A stretch of 64,000 nt of DNA, taken from Anastrepha obliqua (Eukaryota > Arthropoda > Insecta > Diptera > Tephritidae). Shown piece after piece: positions 10,147 through 22,289 of this stretch (the stretch's first letter is position 1; the number at the start of each line of letters is the position of its first letter). Where the stretch lies: positions 31,022,001 through 31,086,000 of the forward strand of contig NC_072893.1 of NCBI RefSeq assembly GCF_027943255.1, read 5' to 3'. The notes below the pieces were generated by a model that had not been told where the DNA came from, did not search any database, and was given only the letters and a program-made list of their open reading frames with translations. The translations under genes were made by a program, and so were the position numbers.

Positions 10147-12389
10147 TTCACTTTAAAAAACTTTTTACCACTTTCAAAATTGAATGAGTCCCAAAATGAT
10201 TTCAATGTTTTTAGTTCTTCTAGTGCTTAGTGCTTCTTACTATAGTGCTCTAGCCTACAAAAAACCAAAAAAAAGAATTTTTAGACAAATTGACGACAAC
10301 TTCCAAAATACTTGAATCACTTGACATGACACTCCCAACTTCTTCACTCAAGCTTCATTTCATGCCCAAAGCCGTAAAAAAGACAAATCCTGATCTCTCT
10401 CTCTCTCTCTCTGATGAAGATGGGACATCTTTTCACTCCAATACTTTTGCAATACCTTTGCTTTGACCTGAACTCGTGGCAGCTGTGGCTTGCGGTAAGA
10501 CTTAAAGGCAAGGAAGAAAATCAATACTATATTGTGTCATATCAACGGACAAGAAGAGTCAATAATGTATTCAATGGTGCTAAGTAAGCGAAATGTTGTT
10601 AGTTCACTGGTATACACATTAGAATTACAAAATAAAAATAGAAGCATAAACGCGAACAGGTGGTGTTTATGACACTAACACTAAACTATTTTTCCGATAA
10701 ATCGACGTTTACCTCCAATTGAACCAGAGTAAATTGTGCTTCTCAATCATTAATTCGAAAATTTACGAATTAATGATCGAATCGCACTTCTTCATTCATA
10801 TTTCCGGATACGTATACGCACTGGCAAACCCACTAACCAGCAAGCACTTTCATTACCGATGTTTTTTACCGGGCGAAAACTTATTGTATTGCGGCAAGGC
10901 GCGGCCACAAAATAAAGCCAATCACCGCCACTCACTCGTTGACACCCATGCATGCGCACATATTTCCGTAGAAAGGCAGCTTCGCTGATGCCTGTGCTGG
11001 CGTGTAAAGCTTCATTTCTTTATTCGAGGAATGCGTGGATTCGCCGCTCTGCACGCAACTGTTTTATTGCGCGTTTCGATTCCCTGAAAACATGCGCACT
11101 TTACAAGCTGGTATGCATACACATACATATGCACGGGCGTACATATTTGATTGAGTATATTTTACAATTTTGTTTTCTTCTACCAGCATTACCTCTTGGT
11201 GGCCACGCGGTTTTTCGTGGTACTGTGGGGAATATGCATATGTACGTATGTTAACTTACTTACACGCGCTCTTTTACATTTTACAGTGCGTTAAAAAGGT
11301 ATAACACAGGGGATTTTTACAATTTATTTGTTTCTTATTTAATTTTAATAGTCTTTTTTTATAAAAATATATAAGCAGTTTATTTTATAATAAAGAGCAC
11401 ATCAATCTATAGAGTTTAAAACCCGTGCAAGATTTATAAAACAACAACTAATTTTCACCAAAGTTTCAAAATAAAAATAATTGGGTACGCAGTTTTATAA
11501 CCCATTAAATTTTACTAGAATAGAAGAACAAAATTGAATAGTTCTTTATTTATACCTATTATTATATTTACAGTTCACAATATTTGCTTATACATTAAGG
11601 GGATAGATACCTGTAAACGAACATATTACCTCTGATTTTCATTAAGATTATTTAAAATGATGAAGTCAATATATTTTTTTCAAAATTGGCATACAATTTA
11701 TTTATACATTAAAAAAAAAAATTTTTTTTTTTTCTATTTTAATCATTTAAAATGGCGGATGTACACTCAATTCCAACAGGAAGGTCACAGCGGGGCTTCT
11801 CAATCGGCGGGCATTACAGCATCGGCGTCAGTGACCTGAATACAAAAAACCAAAACTGTTTTTGTTCATTAATGTCATAATTTTTATATGAATTAAAAAA
11901 ATGGAAAAAAAATTTGGAGAATAAAATTCTTCAAAAAAAAATTGATTTTGTTGCGAATTTTCCTACTATAGGATCTCCTATACTGCGTAGAGCACAGGCT
12001 ATAAAAAAACTTAACTATGCGACCGCGCGACATTTTTTCTTTTATTCTGAGAAAATGCGCAATACCGTCAGCGAAAAAAATTATAAAAAAGAGCAAGATT
12101 TTCTAGCAACTTCAAACTTCCAGCTTTTTGTTCTAAAATTGTATGAGCTATAAAACTGCATATCTAAGTTCATTCTAGAAATTTTAATTGAAAGTTTATA
12201 TGATTTTTGTTATATATAGTGAAACCTCTCACTCACCTTCAGTCAGGGGTTATACGTCGACGAGAGATGTCCAGAAGAGGGCAACTTCTTCCGATACGAA
12301 AGATTTGGTATAGAAAAAAAATGCCCACTCAAAGGAAATGCCCAGCCAATAGAGATGTTAGATGTTACATCCTTTGTGGATTGTGTTGG
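10147..12389. other. non-coding, no gene seen
   Basis: AT-rich sequence with a (TC)n run at 10394-10412, homopolymer runs near 11709-11733, and several short frames without domains or biased codon use. Parts around 10700-11250 are less AT-rich and resemble unique fly spacer or intron. No RNA gene or splice-bounded exon could be supported. Confidence 0.5.
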
Positions 12390-12560
12390 ACGAGTTTCTT
12401 GATGTTGTTCCACAAATAGTGTGGCCTACAGTTTTAAGCCGACTCCGTACGGCAATGGTTTTTTATGAAGATCTTTTTCATGAGGAAGTTTATTATTGCC
12501 TGTCGAGGGTTGACCGCTATAAGAAAAAAATTTCTCTATCATTTGGTGTTTCATGCGCGG
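12390..12560 (-). repeat. SINE copy, headless
   Basis: The plus strand shows the reverse complement of the SINE body: GATGTTGTTCCACAAAT, then a GCCGACTCCG segment, a TTTTTCATG segment and a GACCGCTAT...GAAAAAA segment, in the same order as in 39634-39946. The tRNA-like head is not preserved. Divergence from that copy is obvious by eye, so this insertion is older. Confidence 0.75.
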
Positions 12561-12564
12561 AGTT

Positions 12565-12830
12565 CTTGTTAGGTTAGGTTAGGTTGACCTGGCTGGCTGA
12601 AAGTCATCACATAGACCTATTGGTCCTTAGTGGTACCAGATGGAGCTTGACCCTTACATGTCCTTGTAGTAGGCTTCTTGTAATAAGCCTTCGTCTTTTG
12701 CGAATCTAAGTAAGCTCTGAAGCTCTAACCCCAAGAGACATTTTAACCTCTCATAGCTAATGCAGGGCAAGAACATGGAAGGTGTTCAAAGGTTTCCCTC
12801 TCTTCTAGTTCTTGTTAGACATTAACAAAA
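12565..12830 (-). pseudogene. LINE C-terminus (I/LOA-type), ends in CCTAACCTAAC tail
   Basis: On the minus strand ELEERETFEHLPCSCPALAM matches the end of RNase H-type LINE polyproteins (knuckle-like 'E.ET..HL.C.CPAL'). The reading continues through a decayed 3' part and finishes as SQPGQPNLT. The plus-strand TTAGGTTAGGTTAGG at about 12569 is this tail in antisense, not telomere. Several stops are present. Confidence 0.65.
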
Positions 12831-12944
12831 AAAAATTCCGAACAATCAAATAAAAAAAATGGCGAACCAAGTCAAAATATTGGTGCGCGAGCTGTAAGTG
12901 TAACCCACACTGGAACTAATTGCCGAAATAACCCTAAAAATAAA

Positions 12945-13022
12945 TATAAAATTGGCGTGTACACTTCTGTTAGGCATTTGGCCAAGCTCCTCCACCAATT
13001 TGTGGCGTGCGTCTTGATGTTG
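12945..13022 (-). repeat. SINE 3' fragment
   Basis: The plus strand reads AAAATTGGCGTGTACACTTC, then GGCATTTGGCCAAGCTCCTC and GGCGTGCGTCTTGATGTTG. This is the reverse complement of the SINE 3' third, with the AT-rich tail to its left. The rest of the element is missing. Confidence 0.7.
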
Positions 13023-15293
13023 TTTCAAACTAACCTTACCCAACGTTCAATTACCCTGGTGCTTACATATATTCTTCCTTTTTTCCATTTCTATTGACAA
13101 AAATACACGAAACCACACTTCTTGGCTTTTGAAATCAATTAAGCCCCTTTCTCCTAGTAGTCTCTCTCTCTCTCGCTCTTCTGGTGTATGTTTCTGAAGC
13201 TTGTGTTTTCGCTTTCGCTGACGTCTTGACTTGCAATGACGAGCGACCATTTACGCCATCTTCTTTAATCGCAACTCGCGTCTTGGCTACCTCTCCTCTA
13301 ATTCTCATCACATTCCAGACATTAATCGACTTGTTAATGACGTCTTTCGCACGCCTTTGCGCACTCCGCGGCGTGCAATATTTTTCGTCTGTATCCCCTT
13401 TCACTTAATCGTACACAGCCGTTTCATTCAGTCAGCAATGATGAACTACTTTGTTGGATGACAACGGCATTGCTCCTCTTTCTCTTCATCCACTTCGTCT
13501 CGCATGAAACGAACTATCTATTTTATGGAGACATTAACGTCAGTCTGTTGGATTTCGTTTTACTTTAATTTTATTTGTTTTCATTGCGTTATTCGGTTCG
13601 TTAAGTTTAACCATTTTAGTGTTGTGTCTTTTTTCACCGCTGTTTCTGTTGCTGTTTCAATTCGTTTCTGTGTTTGTTTCTTGTTGTTTTTGTTTTTTTT
13701 TTGTTTTTTTTTTTTGCTTTGTTTTGTTAGTTGTTGCATGTTAATATCATTTGCAACTCAATCGATGACGACAGACTGGCAAAGTGACACCACTAACCTG
13801 TCGGAAGTAGTGGATTGGGGCGTGGATTGCGTCTTTTGTTTTTCTTTCCATTTTAATTTACACAATGTCAACATTTCGCTGCGAGTAAAATATCGTTCAA
13901 GCGAAAATCAATTAAAATGTTTACTTTTGTTCATTTATTAAGGGACATCGTCTGCGCTGAAATGCAAATGTGTAGCTCCCTTGAAGTTATACAACTTAAT
14001 TTTACTTTATTTGAGTTTCAATTTGTTCACCGCAAAATTTGCAAGGACTTAAAAAAAAAAATTTATGTCATAAGATTTTATTTTACAGCTCTAAAGACTT
14101 GTTGCCCAACGACTATTGACATTGAAGTTTACGGTTGTTAGAACTTTTTTAATTAAATTAATTGCTTGCTTCATATTGAGAAGAAGAAAAAGTGAAATAG
14201 TTAAGTCTTAAGCGAAGAAATTTTGTCCACGAACTCTGCCTGCATATTGGCAAAGCCATTCCTTATACTCTGGGAAGACTCGATACTTGAATTATAATAC
14301 ATAAAATGTATGCATTTCTCAAAAGTATCTAAAAATGCAATTCTAAAAAGTTTCGCTATTTAAAAATACTCAGTTCTAGACATTAAATTGAGTCTTCTAC
14401 TAAGTAAAAAATTAGAAGCCACATTCCAACATTCGTCATCGCTTAAACTTTAAGAATCTCCAAAATTCCAAACTTTATAAATTATGCAAATGTAAGAAGA
14501 ATTTCCTCAAATGCATTTCTGGATTATTTATCGCCAATAATCTCAAAAGAAAAAAGATAATTTTAATACTTTTATCCATTGCAGGCGTCGCTGGTGTGGT
14601 CGATGAAAAATGTAAACTTTTTGTTGATAGAAGGGAGCTTCGTGAAAACGAATGCGTTGCGAAGATGCTCGAATCATAACTTCTCTTCTTTTAAAATAAT
14701 TAAATTCCTTAACCTACTCCATTTATAAGCCCCATTCGAGGTATAGCTAAGTCATAGTACCAAGGCCGCGTTTCAAATCCATACAAATATCCAAATCCAT
14801 ACAAATTTCATTGCCGTGAAATTTCGTATGTATTTTTAAGCAAAATAGTACTCCGTTCTCGCTGTGAAATGAAATGAGAACGCGCAACAAGCCACCAAAA
14901 AAAACACATTTTTCACACCTATTTAAAATGCACATTTAAAATCGAGCGAAAACTGGCAGTTCGTTTGCGAGTGACATGCATGACTTCGAATACTCCGAAG
15001 ACATGGCATTTTTAAACGAAATGTCTTCGCAAACATCTTCCTTATATTTTTGTGTCAATGTGTATGTGTGTTAATTTGTTTAAAAACACTTTGCTAATTG
15101 CGAATTTGCTAATTACTTCTGGGGCGATGCTTATCAATTTGAAGTTTCTTCTCATTTGACGATCAGTGTTGCTGGCGAGGCACAAAATCTTATGAATACT
15201 TTTTTTTCAATTTTAAATATGGAAAATACCCTAATCAACAACAAAATTGATTTTTTTTTTGTTTTTTTCATATTAAACACAAAAATGAATAAT
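13023..15293. other. non-coding, no gene seen
   Basis: Holds a short TC-rich run near 13159-13176, a T-rich stretch at about 13540-13740 that produces a meaningless Phe-rich frame, and otherwise AT-rich spacer. No domain, splice-bounded exon or transposon terminus could be recognised. Confidence 0.5.
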
Positions 15294-16826
15294 TAAAGGC
15301 CAATCAGACTGGGGGTACTTTTTCCAATAGGGTTTTTTGACAGATAACGCGTGACTACTGTCAAAATAAATATATACTTTTTTCACTATTCATTCTCATT
15401 TCATCATTTACAGAACTTTCGCCTCAAACCATACAATTGTTTCACGAAAATCAACGCTCTGTAAAAGTGTTCATCACACGCTCAGGACAACTTGGCTTAA
15501 TGGCTACGTCAATTAGCAAACTTGCCGTAATTGGGTTGAAGAGCAACCATAAGCCATTCAAGAACAGCCGTAACATTCATTGAAAGCAACCGTTTGGTAC
15601 GGCCTGTCGGCTTCTACTTCTACTTCTTTAAAGACGAGGCTGGCTGACTTTTTGATGTCGGAAATTGAAGTCCGCGATCTCCATAATATTTGATACCAAC
15701 AAGACGGCGCTACTTGCCCCACAGTCCGTGAAACAATGTGTCAACAACAAATGGCAAGGCTAGAAAATAAAAGGTGAAGGAGAAAAAAGTGAAGAGTAGT
15801 AATCGATGGGAATTGGTGAAGCGGCTGCCGATTTTGTAACTGAATTTTTCATTATTTTCTTAACATATGGATATATAACAATAAATATTTAACAAATGGA
15901 TGTACTGCGTCGTCGTTTCAGTGAGCAATTTATTGGATTAGCCTCCAAGATCGTTCGATATCACACCTTTGGAATTCTATTTATGGGTGTACGTAAAATC
16001 GAAGTGCTTTGTGGATAAACCAAGTTCGATTAAGGTATTGGAAGTCTACACTTTTTTTTTGTCGGGACGGACTTGCAAGTACATCACTCAGACAACAATA
16101 AGTCCATTGTGCTGCACTCGGGTTCCCTTTTTAATTTTCTTTAAATCTACTCGACTTAAGAAGAAATCTGAATAGATCTTGTGTGCCAAGGAGCCAAGGT
16201 GTTCGCTTCTTAATATATCAGTGCCAAAGACCTCAACCTTGATTCGAGCGAGAGCCGACGCACAGGAAATGGTCCGCCATATCATCCTCCTCTCCACATG
16301 CATAGCAGAGTGCACTGTTTGAAATGTCTACCTTTTCTATGTGCTTCGCCCATAGAAAGTGGTCCGTCATCAGGCCAACCAGCTGCCTACAGACCCTAAG
16401 CTTAATGACAAGAGGATCTGCGACAGTCAGTCGGATATGACAAGTAACATCAGTTTTGTCTATCTGCAGCCTCCTCTCAGCCTGCCAGGCTCGCTTGTGG
16501 GTTAAAGTAACCTGTTTGCTAACCGTGGCTTTGATGGCTGCAGAAGGGAGCAGCAGAACGGGCTCCGGGCCAGAAGCCAACATTATTAAAGTTATTCACG
16601 AGATACCGACACAAGCCCGAAGCCCTCCAGCGAGTCATTTAAAATTGGTGTTTACGGTTGGCCGAATTAAGGGGCAGTTGCGGCTAACATTTGAAAGGCA
16701 TTACCTTTAAACAATAAATCTCATGAGTGGTTCTACACAAAAATAACAAAGATTGTCGAAGCAATTTGAATTTTCGTTGTTTTACCTCAATTTAAAATCC
16801 GATACCTCTAAGTTGACCACCCTTTA
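15294..16826 (+). mobile_element. mariner-superfamily element (DUF4817-type), copy A, with nested LINE
   Basis: The left end begins TAAAGG at 15294. The right end closes with CCACCCTTTA at 16826, whose reverse complement TAAAGGGTGG matches the left end of copy B (36618). Coding remnants in order: LSPQTIQLFHENQRSVK (N-terminal helix-turn-helix region), then LNGYVN, YQQDGATCPTVRETM (second catalytic Asp kept), FDITPLEFYLWVYVKSK (third Asp kept), KPSSIKVLEV. After the nested insertion, IIKVIHEIP and a broken tail around LRLAELRGSCG complete the transposase. The region around the first catalytic Asp is deleted, and about 130 bp of unrelated sequence interrupt the frame near 15760-15890. Inactive. 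Confidence 0.8.
16051..16572 (-). pseudogene. I/LOA-type LINE 3' end inserted in mariner copy A
   Basis: On the minus strand the frame reads GPEPVLLLPSAAIKATVSKQ, then RQLVGLMTDHFLWAKHIEK, then ALCYACGEEDDMADHFLCV (the C-terminal zinc knuckle) and a tail with HLGSLAHKIYSDF. A poly-A tail (poly-T on the plus strand, 16052-16060) marks the 3' end. The insertion is bracketed by GAAGTCTACA (16041-16050) and GAAGCCAACA (16573-16582), a degraded target-site duplication. Removing it restores mariner codons VLEV-NIIKV. The piece is 5'-truncated within the RNase H/C-terminal region. The same fragment sits at the same place in copy B. Confidence 0.8.
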
Positions 16827-17031
16827 CCCAATGAAAACCTCACTGAGCATTTCAAAAACTCGTAGAAATTTCACAAAATCTACTGAAAACTTAATAGCAA
16901 ACGAAATCGTTTTTGAAACCCTTTTAGGCGTTTCGAAATTTTCTAAGCAATTAAATCTTTAAAATTTTCTTAAAAATTTCATAGAAACTTTAAGAAGAAG
17001 AATTAAAAAAAAAAATAATAATAATAATAGT
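16827..17031. other. short AT-rich spacer
   Basis: Sequence between mariner copy A and the TTAA-flanked MITE. It has a short (AAT)n run at 17015-17028 and no coding signal. Confidence 0.4.
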
Positions 17032-17035
17032 TTAA

Positions 17036-17772
17036 GGGGTAACACCACTGTACACGCGTAAAATAAACACGATTTTTAAAGAATTTTTTTGTATAGAAGG
17101 AAAGGGGAAACAATCACTCTGATTTGGGAAGTTATTACTTATATACTAAAATACAAAAGTACAAAGTTTGATCGAAAAATTTTACAAAATGGCGGCATTG
17201 GAGACATTTTTGTAATGTGGTTTCTCTTGAAGGAGCTCCGCGGCACGCAGCTCAGAAGGTGCAAATTTTAATCTGGAACAAAGAAACATTTTTTTTTCTT
17301 AATCTAGATAAGAACAGCTAAAGAAACACGTAGAGGATTTAAAAAATATTTATTTTTGTGGAATTAGCAAGCATTTAAAGGAAAAAACTCTATTTTGGAC
17401 TAAAAAAACGGCACTTAAATAATTATAACAATCGTTTAAATTAATCTATCGAAAATCCCCTACGCTCTTCTCTTAAGAAGGTTATTATACAGACGTAGTG
17501 AAAAACCTGATTAAAAATATTTAAAATTGTTTGAGTTATGCTGCGTGCCAATTTCAGAAAACGTGTTTTGAGAAAAACGCGTTTAAAGTTTGGAAATTTG
17601 GAGAAGTCGTTAGGTAGCAGTCACTAACGCTTTGTTAAAAGCTTAAAATATTTATGAAATAGACTTCGGTAACGTATAAAACTTTTTGTTCTGTATTTTA
17701 AAAGGTTCAACGAATTTTTTAAGCTTATAAAAAAAAATCAATTTTTTGAAATTTCTACAGTGGTGTTACCCC
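17036..17772. mobile_element. MITE with perfect 17-bp TIRs and TTAA flanks (piggyBac-type)
   Basis: The left terminus GGGGTAACACCACTGTA (17036-17052) is the exact reverse complement of the right terminus at 17756-17772. Both are flanked by TTAA (17032-17035 and 17773-17776), the target duplicated by piggyBac-superfamily transposases. The 737-bp interior is AT-rich and non-coding, so it depends on a transposase made elsewhere. Perfect TIRs suggest a comparatively young insertion among otherwise decayed neighbours. Confidence 0.85.
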
Positions 17773-17929
17773 TTAAGCCAGAAAAGTTGTACGGAAGAAT
17801 TACAAATTTAATTTTTTTTTTTTTTTTTTTTTTGACGTGAATCTTTAAAAACAAATTACAAATTCAAATAGTAAAATAAAACACTAACAGATAATCGGGC
17901 CTTTATGTTAAAAATGAATAAATAAATGT

Positions 17930-17985
17930 TTGGTGCGTACATTTCTGTTAGGTGTTTGGCCGAGCTCCTCCTCAAATTGAGCGAA
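17930..17985 (-). repeat. SINE 3' fragment
   Basis: The plus strand has TTGGTGCGTACATTTCTGTT followed by GTTTGGCCGAGCTCCTCCTC, the reverse complement of the SINE 3' end. An AT-rich (AAATA)n-like tail lies on its left side. Only about 55 bp survive. Confidence 0.65.
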
Positions 17986-19076
17986 AAATATTTTACCTAA
18001 ATTGTACCTTCAAAAGTGTTCATCAATGCATTTTTTTTATTCAATTATTTGTTTTTTTTTTGTTGTTTAGGGTCCTTCTACAAAACATCTATAAAATAAT
18101 TCAAAGTTTGATCACATGCAACAACAACCCCAGCTCTACCTGAACTGGAATTCCTTTGCTTATTTTATATAGTAAAATTCAATTCAAGTGTAACACTGAA
18201 AGATATGAATTCTCCGGCACAATACAATTCCATACCTACGCCTCGCAGATGAATTTAATTTCTATGTTTAAACATGCATTCAAACATTTTTTTTTTAATT
18301 TACTTTCATGAGCTCGCTCATAACACACACACGTACATGTGTATGTGCGTGTCTATGTCTTAATTTATACGGAATTGTGCTTAAAACATGTGTGAATAAA
18401 TAGTACATGAGCACCTGAGGCAGCGCCTTTGCAATGCGCACCTTTCCATCCAGTTGAAAATCACTCATCAACTTACCTTTATCTAAGGCTCTTGAGCCTT
18501 AAGAATGTATTGTCAGGATTTACCTTCCCGCTAGCTATGAGAAACAACCTTGAGCGCGGACAAGTGTCATGCGACAAGCAAACTCATTCATATACTCGTG
18601 CATATGTGTGTGATTTTATACACATTTGGGTTTGGTTGTCGCAGCTTGCATTTGAAATGCGTAGCAGGAACACCTACATGCGAGCACATCCAAGCATACG
18701 CATTCCTAACAAGGAAACAACTTCACCCTGCAGGAAAAATGCTTCCATCTATGAGTGGCTCACAAGTGGTGAGTTTCGAGGGTGCCAATACATACATATA
18801 TAAGATATAAATAAGGGACCGAATTAGATTTTGTTTACTATACTAAATAAATATGTATTTATTTTCACGATAGGTGGCGCTGATGTTGACATGCTTTAAA
18901 TAATCACATATATGTTGGGATAAGTATAAATATTCACAAATTTATATACTTAAATGTGAATAAACTTTAATATGCCATAAGTTCTGTTACAAGATAAGTT
19001 ATAGATATGAAAATATAATCCTTTTTTTATGAAGTTAGTTTTCTTTAATCATGTAAATATTACAAAATTACAATTT
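17986..19076. other. non-coding, no gene seen
   Basis: Contains T-rich runs near 18030-18070, an ACACACACACGTACATGTG-type repeat around 18320-18350, and less AT-rich spacer at 18420-18800 with two overlapping domain-free frames. Nothing else recognisable. Confidence 0.45.
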
Positions 19077-20115
19077 TCATTCGAAATGGTCACCATTTAC
19101 TTTTACACGAGCCTTCAAACGATTAGGCCATTCAGCTATTACAGCACGCACGGTTTCCATGGATATTGAAGTCGCTGCCCGAACCAAAGATTGTTTTAGA
19201 CTCTCCAAATTTCCGTGACGTCGTCGACACGCCATGTTCTCCAATTCGAACCACAAACTGTAGTCCAATGGATTCAGATGTGGACTTCCAGACGGCCAAT
19301 CTTCTGCGGCTATGAACCCAGTAATATTGTTTTTTAGCCACTGCTGTGTGATTTATGCCTTATAGGTTGGAGCGGCAGCTTGCTGGAAGGTCCAACGCTC
19401 CCCATTGAAGGCAGTACTGCTCAACTGCTTCACCACGACTTCTAAGACAACCTTCTGGTACACTTTTGCTCTGGTTTTAACCCCTTTTTCGCAGAAATGA
19501 AGAGTTTTAACGCCCTTGTAAGACACTCCCCACCAAACCATTACGGATACTGAATGGTGGTCACGCCGAACCCCTGGAGCAACCTTTTTTGCGTCTTTAG
19601 AAGTTTTAGCATAGATTTTGTCGTTTTGCTTATTAAAAACTTTTTTAACAATAAACATTTTCCCATCAGCGAAAAGAACATTTTCATGGCCGTTGACCGC
19701 GTGCCAGCGAGGAAGCTGCTTGCATCTGTCTAGTCTAATTTTCCCCAAGCGCGTTGTCAAAAAATGCCCATTTGAGCGACGGAAGGCTCTCATGCAGAGA
19801 TCCTTTTTGATTAGTCTTGACATGGGTCTGGTCGATGCATTCATTTCCCTGGATATGCTTTTCTGCTTTCTAAGGTGATTTCTGCGAGTTCTCTGTCGAA
19901 CGGCTTTTATGGCTGCACTGGTTCGAACTACGCGAGGGCGAAAAACTTTTTCTTCGGTCTGTCACTTCAGACGTTTGGCAAAAACGATTGATTGTGCGGG
20001 GAAACAAACATTCTCGAAGTATTAAATTTTTTCAGCAATTCACAAATCTCACTTGCACTTTTACCACACTTGTCAAGGCAATCACTTTTTTCTGCGAATT
20101 TATTCTCGACTATAC
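19077..20115 (-). pseudogene. Tc1/mariner-superfamily transposase, nearly full length but dead
   Basis: Read on the minus strand, this is one transposase of near-normal length (about 345 codons). It has an N-terminal helix-turn-helix region (KSDCLDKCGKSASEICELLK), then in another frame REMNASTRPMSRLIKKDLC, LFADGKMFIVKKVFNKQNDK (first Asp), VSVMVWWGVSYKGVKTLHF, FQQAAAPTYKA and SPHLNPLDYSLWFELENMAC (third Asp), ending in VNGDHFE. The second catalytic Asp is gone (FQQDSAP-like in relatives, FQQAAAP here). There are frameshifts before 19844 and a stop near 19351. TIRs were not found. The class is DD-type IS630/Tc1/mariner; subfamily not decided. Confidence 0.85.
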
Positions 20116-20160
20116 ATCGTAAAAGTTTGTCACAGAATTTATGGCAAGACTAAGTACATA

Positions 20161-20990
20161 ACATATGGGCTGAAAAGTCTCGGGCTTAACACATGTACGG
20201 CTCTAGTTTTATTGCATTCACCTCTTTTTCAGTGAATACGAACCTTAAAAAGACAGCAGTTAAAATCTCTTGATATTCTATTCATTAGTTCGTGAGTTAT
20301 TATGCTAAGAGTGACACTACTTTTGTTATTTTCAAATCAATGGATCAAAAAGAACTTTGTGTTTTCTGGCTTCAAAAATGGAAAATTTATAGGAACTTCG
20401 CTCCATCAGAAACAACAATAAAATGATAGTTTGCTGACTTCAAACGTGGTCGTAGATACATCGATGATGCACGACGCAGTGGACGTCCAAATGGGACGGA
20501 AACACCAAAAAACATCAAAAAATCCACAAAATTGTTTTGAATAGCCGAAAAGTGAAGTTGCGTGTGTTAGCTGACATCGTAAAGATATCACAAGAATGCG
20601 TTGGCTTTATATTGCACGAACATTTGACTATGAGAAAGCACTGTTCAAAGTGCGTGCCGCGTCTGCTCACTTTCAAGACAACGCACCGTGCCGCAAGTCA
20701 TTCAAAACAATGCCAAACTACATGAATTGAATTTCGAATTGCTCCCACATCCACCGCGTTCGCCTGATTTAGCTCGCAGGTAAGAAATTTCGAATGAAGA
20801 GGCTCGCTGAAACTGAAACCTATTTTGAGGCAAAAGATAATTCATTCTAATAAAGTTGTATTGAAATGTTAGAGCGTTGCTGGAGTGATTCCGTTTTTCT
20901 TGTTGGAAATTACGTTGATGAATAAAGCTAATTTTTAACAAAAAAAAAACGTGTTTTCTTTGTTAGGTCCGGGACTTTTCAGCCCATGTT
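20161..20990 (+). mobile_element. mariner element with TIRs, internally deleted
   Basis: The left end ATATGGGCTGAAAAGTCTCG (20163-20182) and the right end, CGGGACTTTTCAGCCCATGT (20970-20989), are inverted copies with a few differences, near TA dinucleotides. A start codon at 20340 opens MDQKELCVFWLQKWKIYRNF. Then come FADFKRGRRYIDDARRSGRP (typical mariner helix-turn-helix linker), VLADIVKISQECVGFILHEH and PRLLTF, followed at once by LHELNFELLPHPPRSPDLA from the catalytic end. The central part with the first two catalytic Asp residues is deleted. About 830 bp remain of a usual 1.3 kb. Confidence 0.85.
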
Positions 20991-20998
20991 TTATATAC

Positions 20999-22273
20999 AC
21001 ATTCTGTCAAAAAATATTGGGAATTGTTCATTTAAAAACCTTACGTTACACATATGTCTAAATTGTTTTTGCTGGAATGTTGTTACTTCTAAGTGTCCTT
21101 TATAGTGTCGCAGAGTTTGAGCGTGAGCTGTCAATTAGCTTGTTTTTGGCATTTAATTATAGCAGTTAACCGTAGCTGTACTCTGCGATTTTCACTATGA
21201 ATAAAAATGTCGAACAAGAAATTTGTCTTAAATTTTGTGTTTTGTAAGGCATTTCGTGTGCCGAATCGTTGACAATGCAGATGTTGCAGAAAGCCCATGG
21301 CGAGTGTGCTTTCTCATAAACACGGGTCTACCCATAGATCTGGTCGCCCATCAACGTCTTCAACGGATGAAAATGTCGACAAAGTCAAGGAAATGGTGCC
21401 GGAAAACCATCATTTAAGTTTGAGAGAGGTAGCTCGTGGCCTTAGCGTGTCTCATGAGTCAACTTGCAAAATTTAACTCCATCAATTGAGCATGAGACGC
21501 GTGTCTGCTCGACTCGTTTCGAAAGAGTTGAATTTCTTTCAGAAAATTCATCGGAAGAAGGTGGTTGAAGGCATGCTTGAGCAAGTGAATTCGGACCCAA
21601 AGTTAATCAGCGCATCATAACAGGTGACGAGACATGAGTATATGAGTTCGACATGCAACCAGGCGGCTGAATGGCGCTATCCACATGAGCCGAAACCCAA
21701 AAAACCATATCAAAGTCGGCCAAAAGTGAAAGTCATCCTACTCGTTTTCTTTTATTATCATGGTGTTGTGCACTCGGAATTCATTCCAACTGGTTCTATG
21801 GTAAATAAAGAGTATTATTTGAAAGTTATGCGACGTTTGAGATAGAATGTGCGTAGGCAGCGGCCTAATTTGTTGAAAAAAAACTCATGGATCTTGCACC
21901 ACGATAACGCACCGTCTCACAAGGCTCATATTGTAAACACTTTCTTGACCAAAAACTCGACAAATATCACCAAACAACCACTGTATTCACCGGATTAAGT
22001 CCTCTGTAACTTTTTGCTTTTCCCAAAACTTAAATTGCCACTCCGCGGACGACGCTTTGAGTCGATAGAGACCATTAAGGCGAGTTCGCTGACGGAGCTG
22101 AAGAAGATCTCTACAAACGAGTTCAAAAGGTGCCTTGATGAATGGACTAATCGTTGGCATATGTGTATTCCTTCGAATGCAGCCTATTTTGAAGGCGATA
22201 AAATAAAATTTTATGGTTAAACAATTATTTTGCACTTTACTGCACAATTCCCGGTACTTTTTTGACAGAATGT
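20999..22273 (+). mobile_element. mariner element, near full length, frameshifted
   Basis: Termini ACATTCTGTCAAAAAA (20999-21014) and its inverted copy ending at 22273 extend to about 28 bp with few mismatches. The transposase starts with ATG at 21197 and ends at 22220. Recognisable pieces: EICLKFCVL, the GDET of the first catalytic site followed by a stop where Trp is normal, SKVKV-like KSAKSESHP in another frame, HHDNAPSH (second Asp intact, read near 21900) and PKLKLPLRGRRFESI before MCIPSNAAYFEGDKIKFYG at the end. The third Asp position is changed to Asn. At 1.27 kb this is essentially full size, unlike its neighbours. Confidence 0.85.
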
Positions 22274-22289
22274 TTAAATAAAACAAAAC

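Noticed and set aside
12569..12586. TTAGGTTAGGTTAGG, resembling the insect telomere repeat
   Set aside because: Only about three units, and they are the antisense of a LINE 3' tail that also occurs near 5562-5578 in the sense orientation.
13504..13941. 145-codon frame with hydrophobic runs
   Set aside because: Comes from a T-rich stretch (repeated TTTGTTTTT); no start context, signal anchor pattern or homology recognised.
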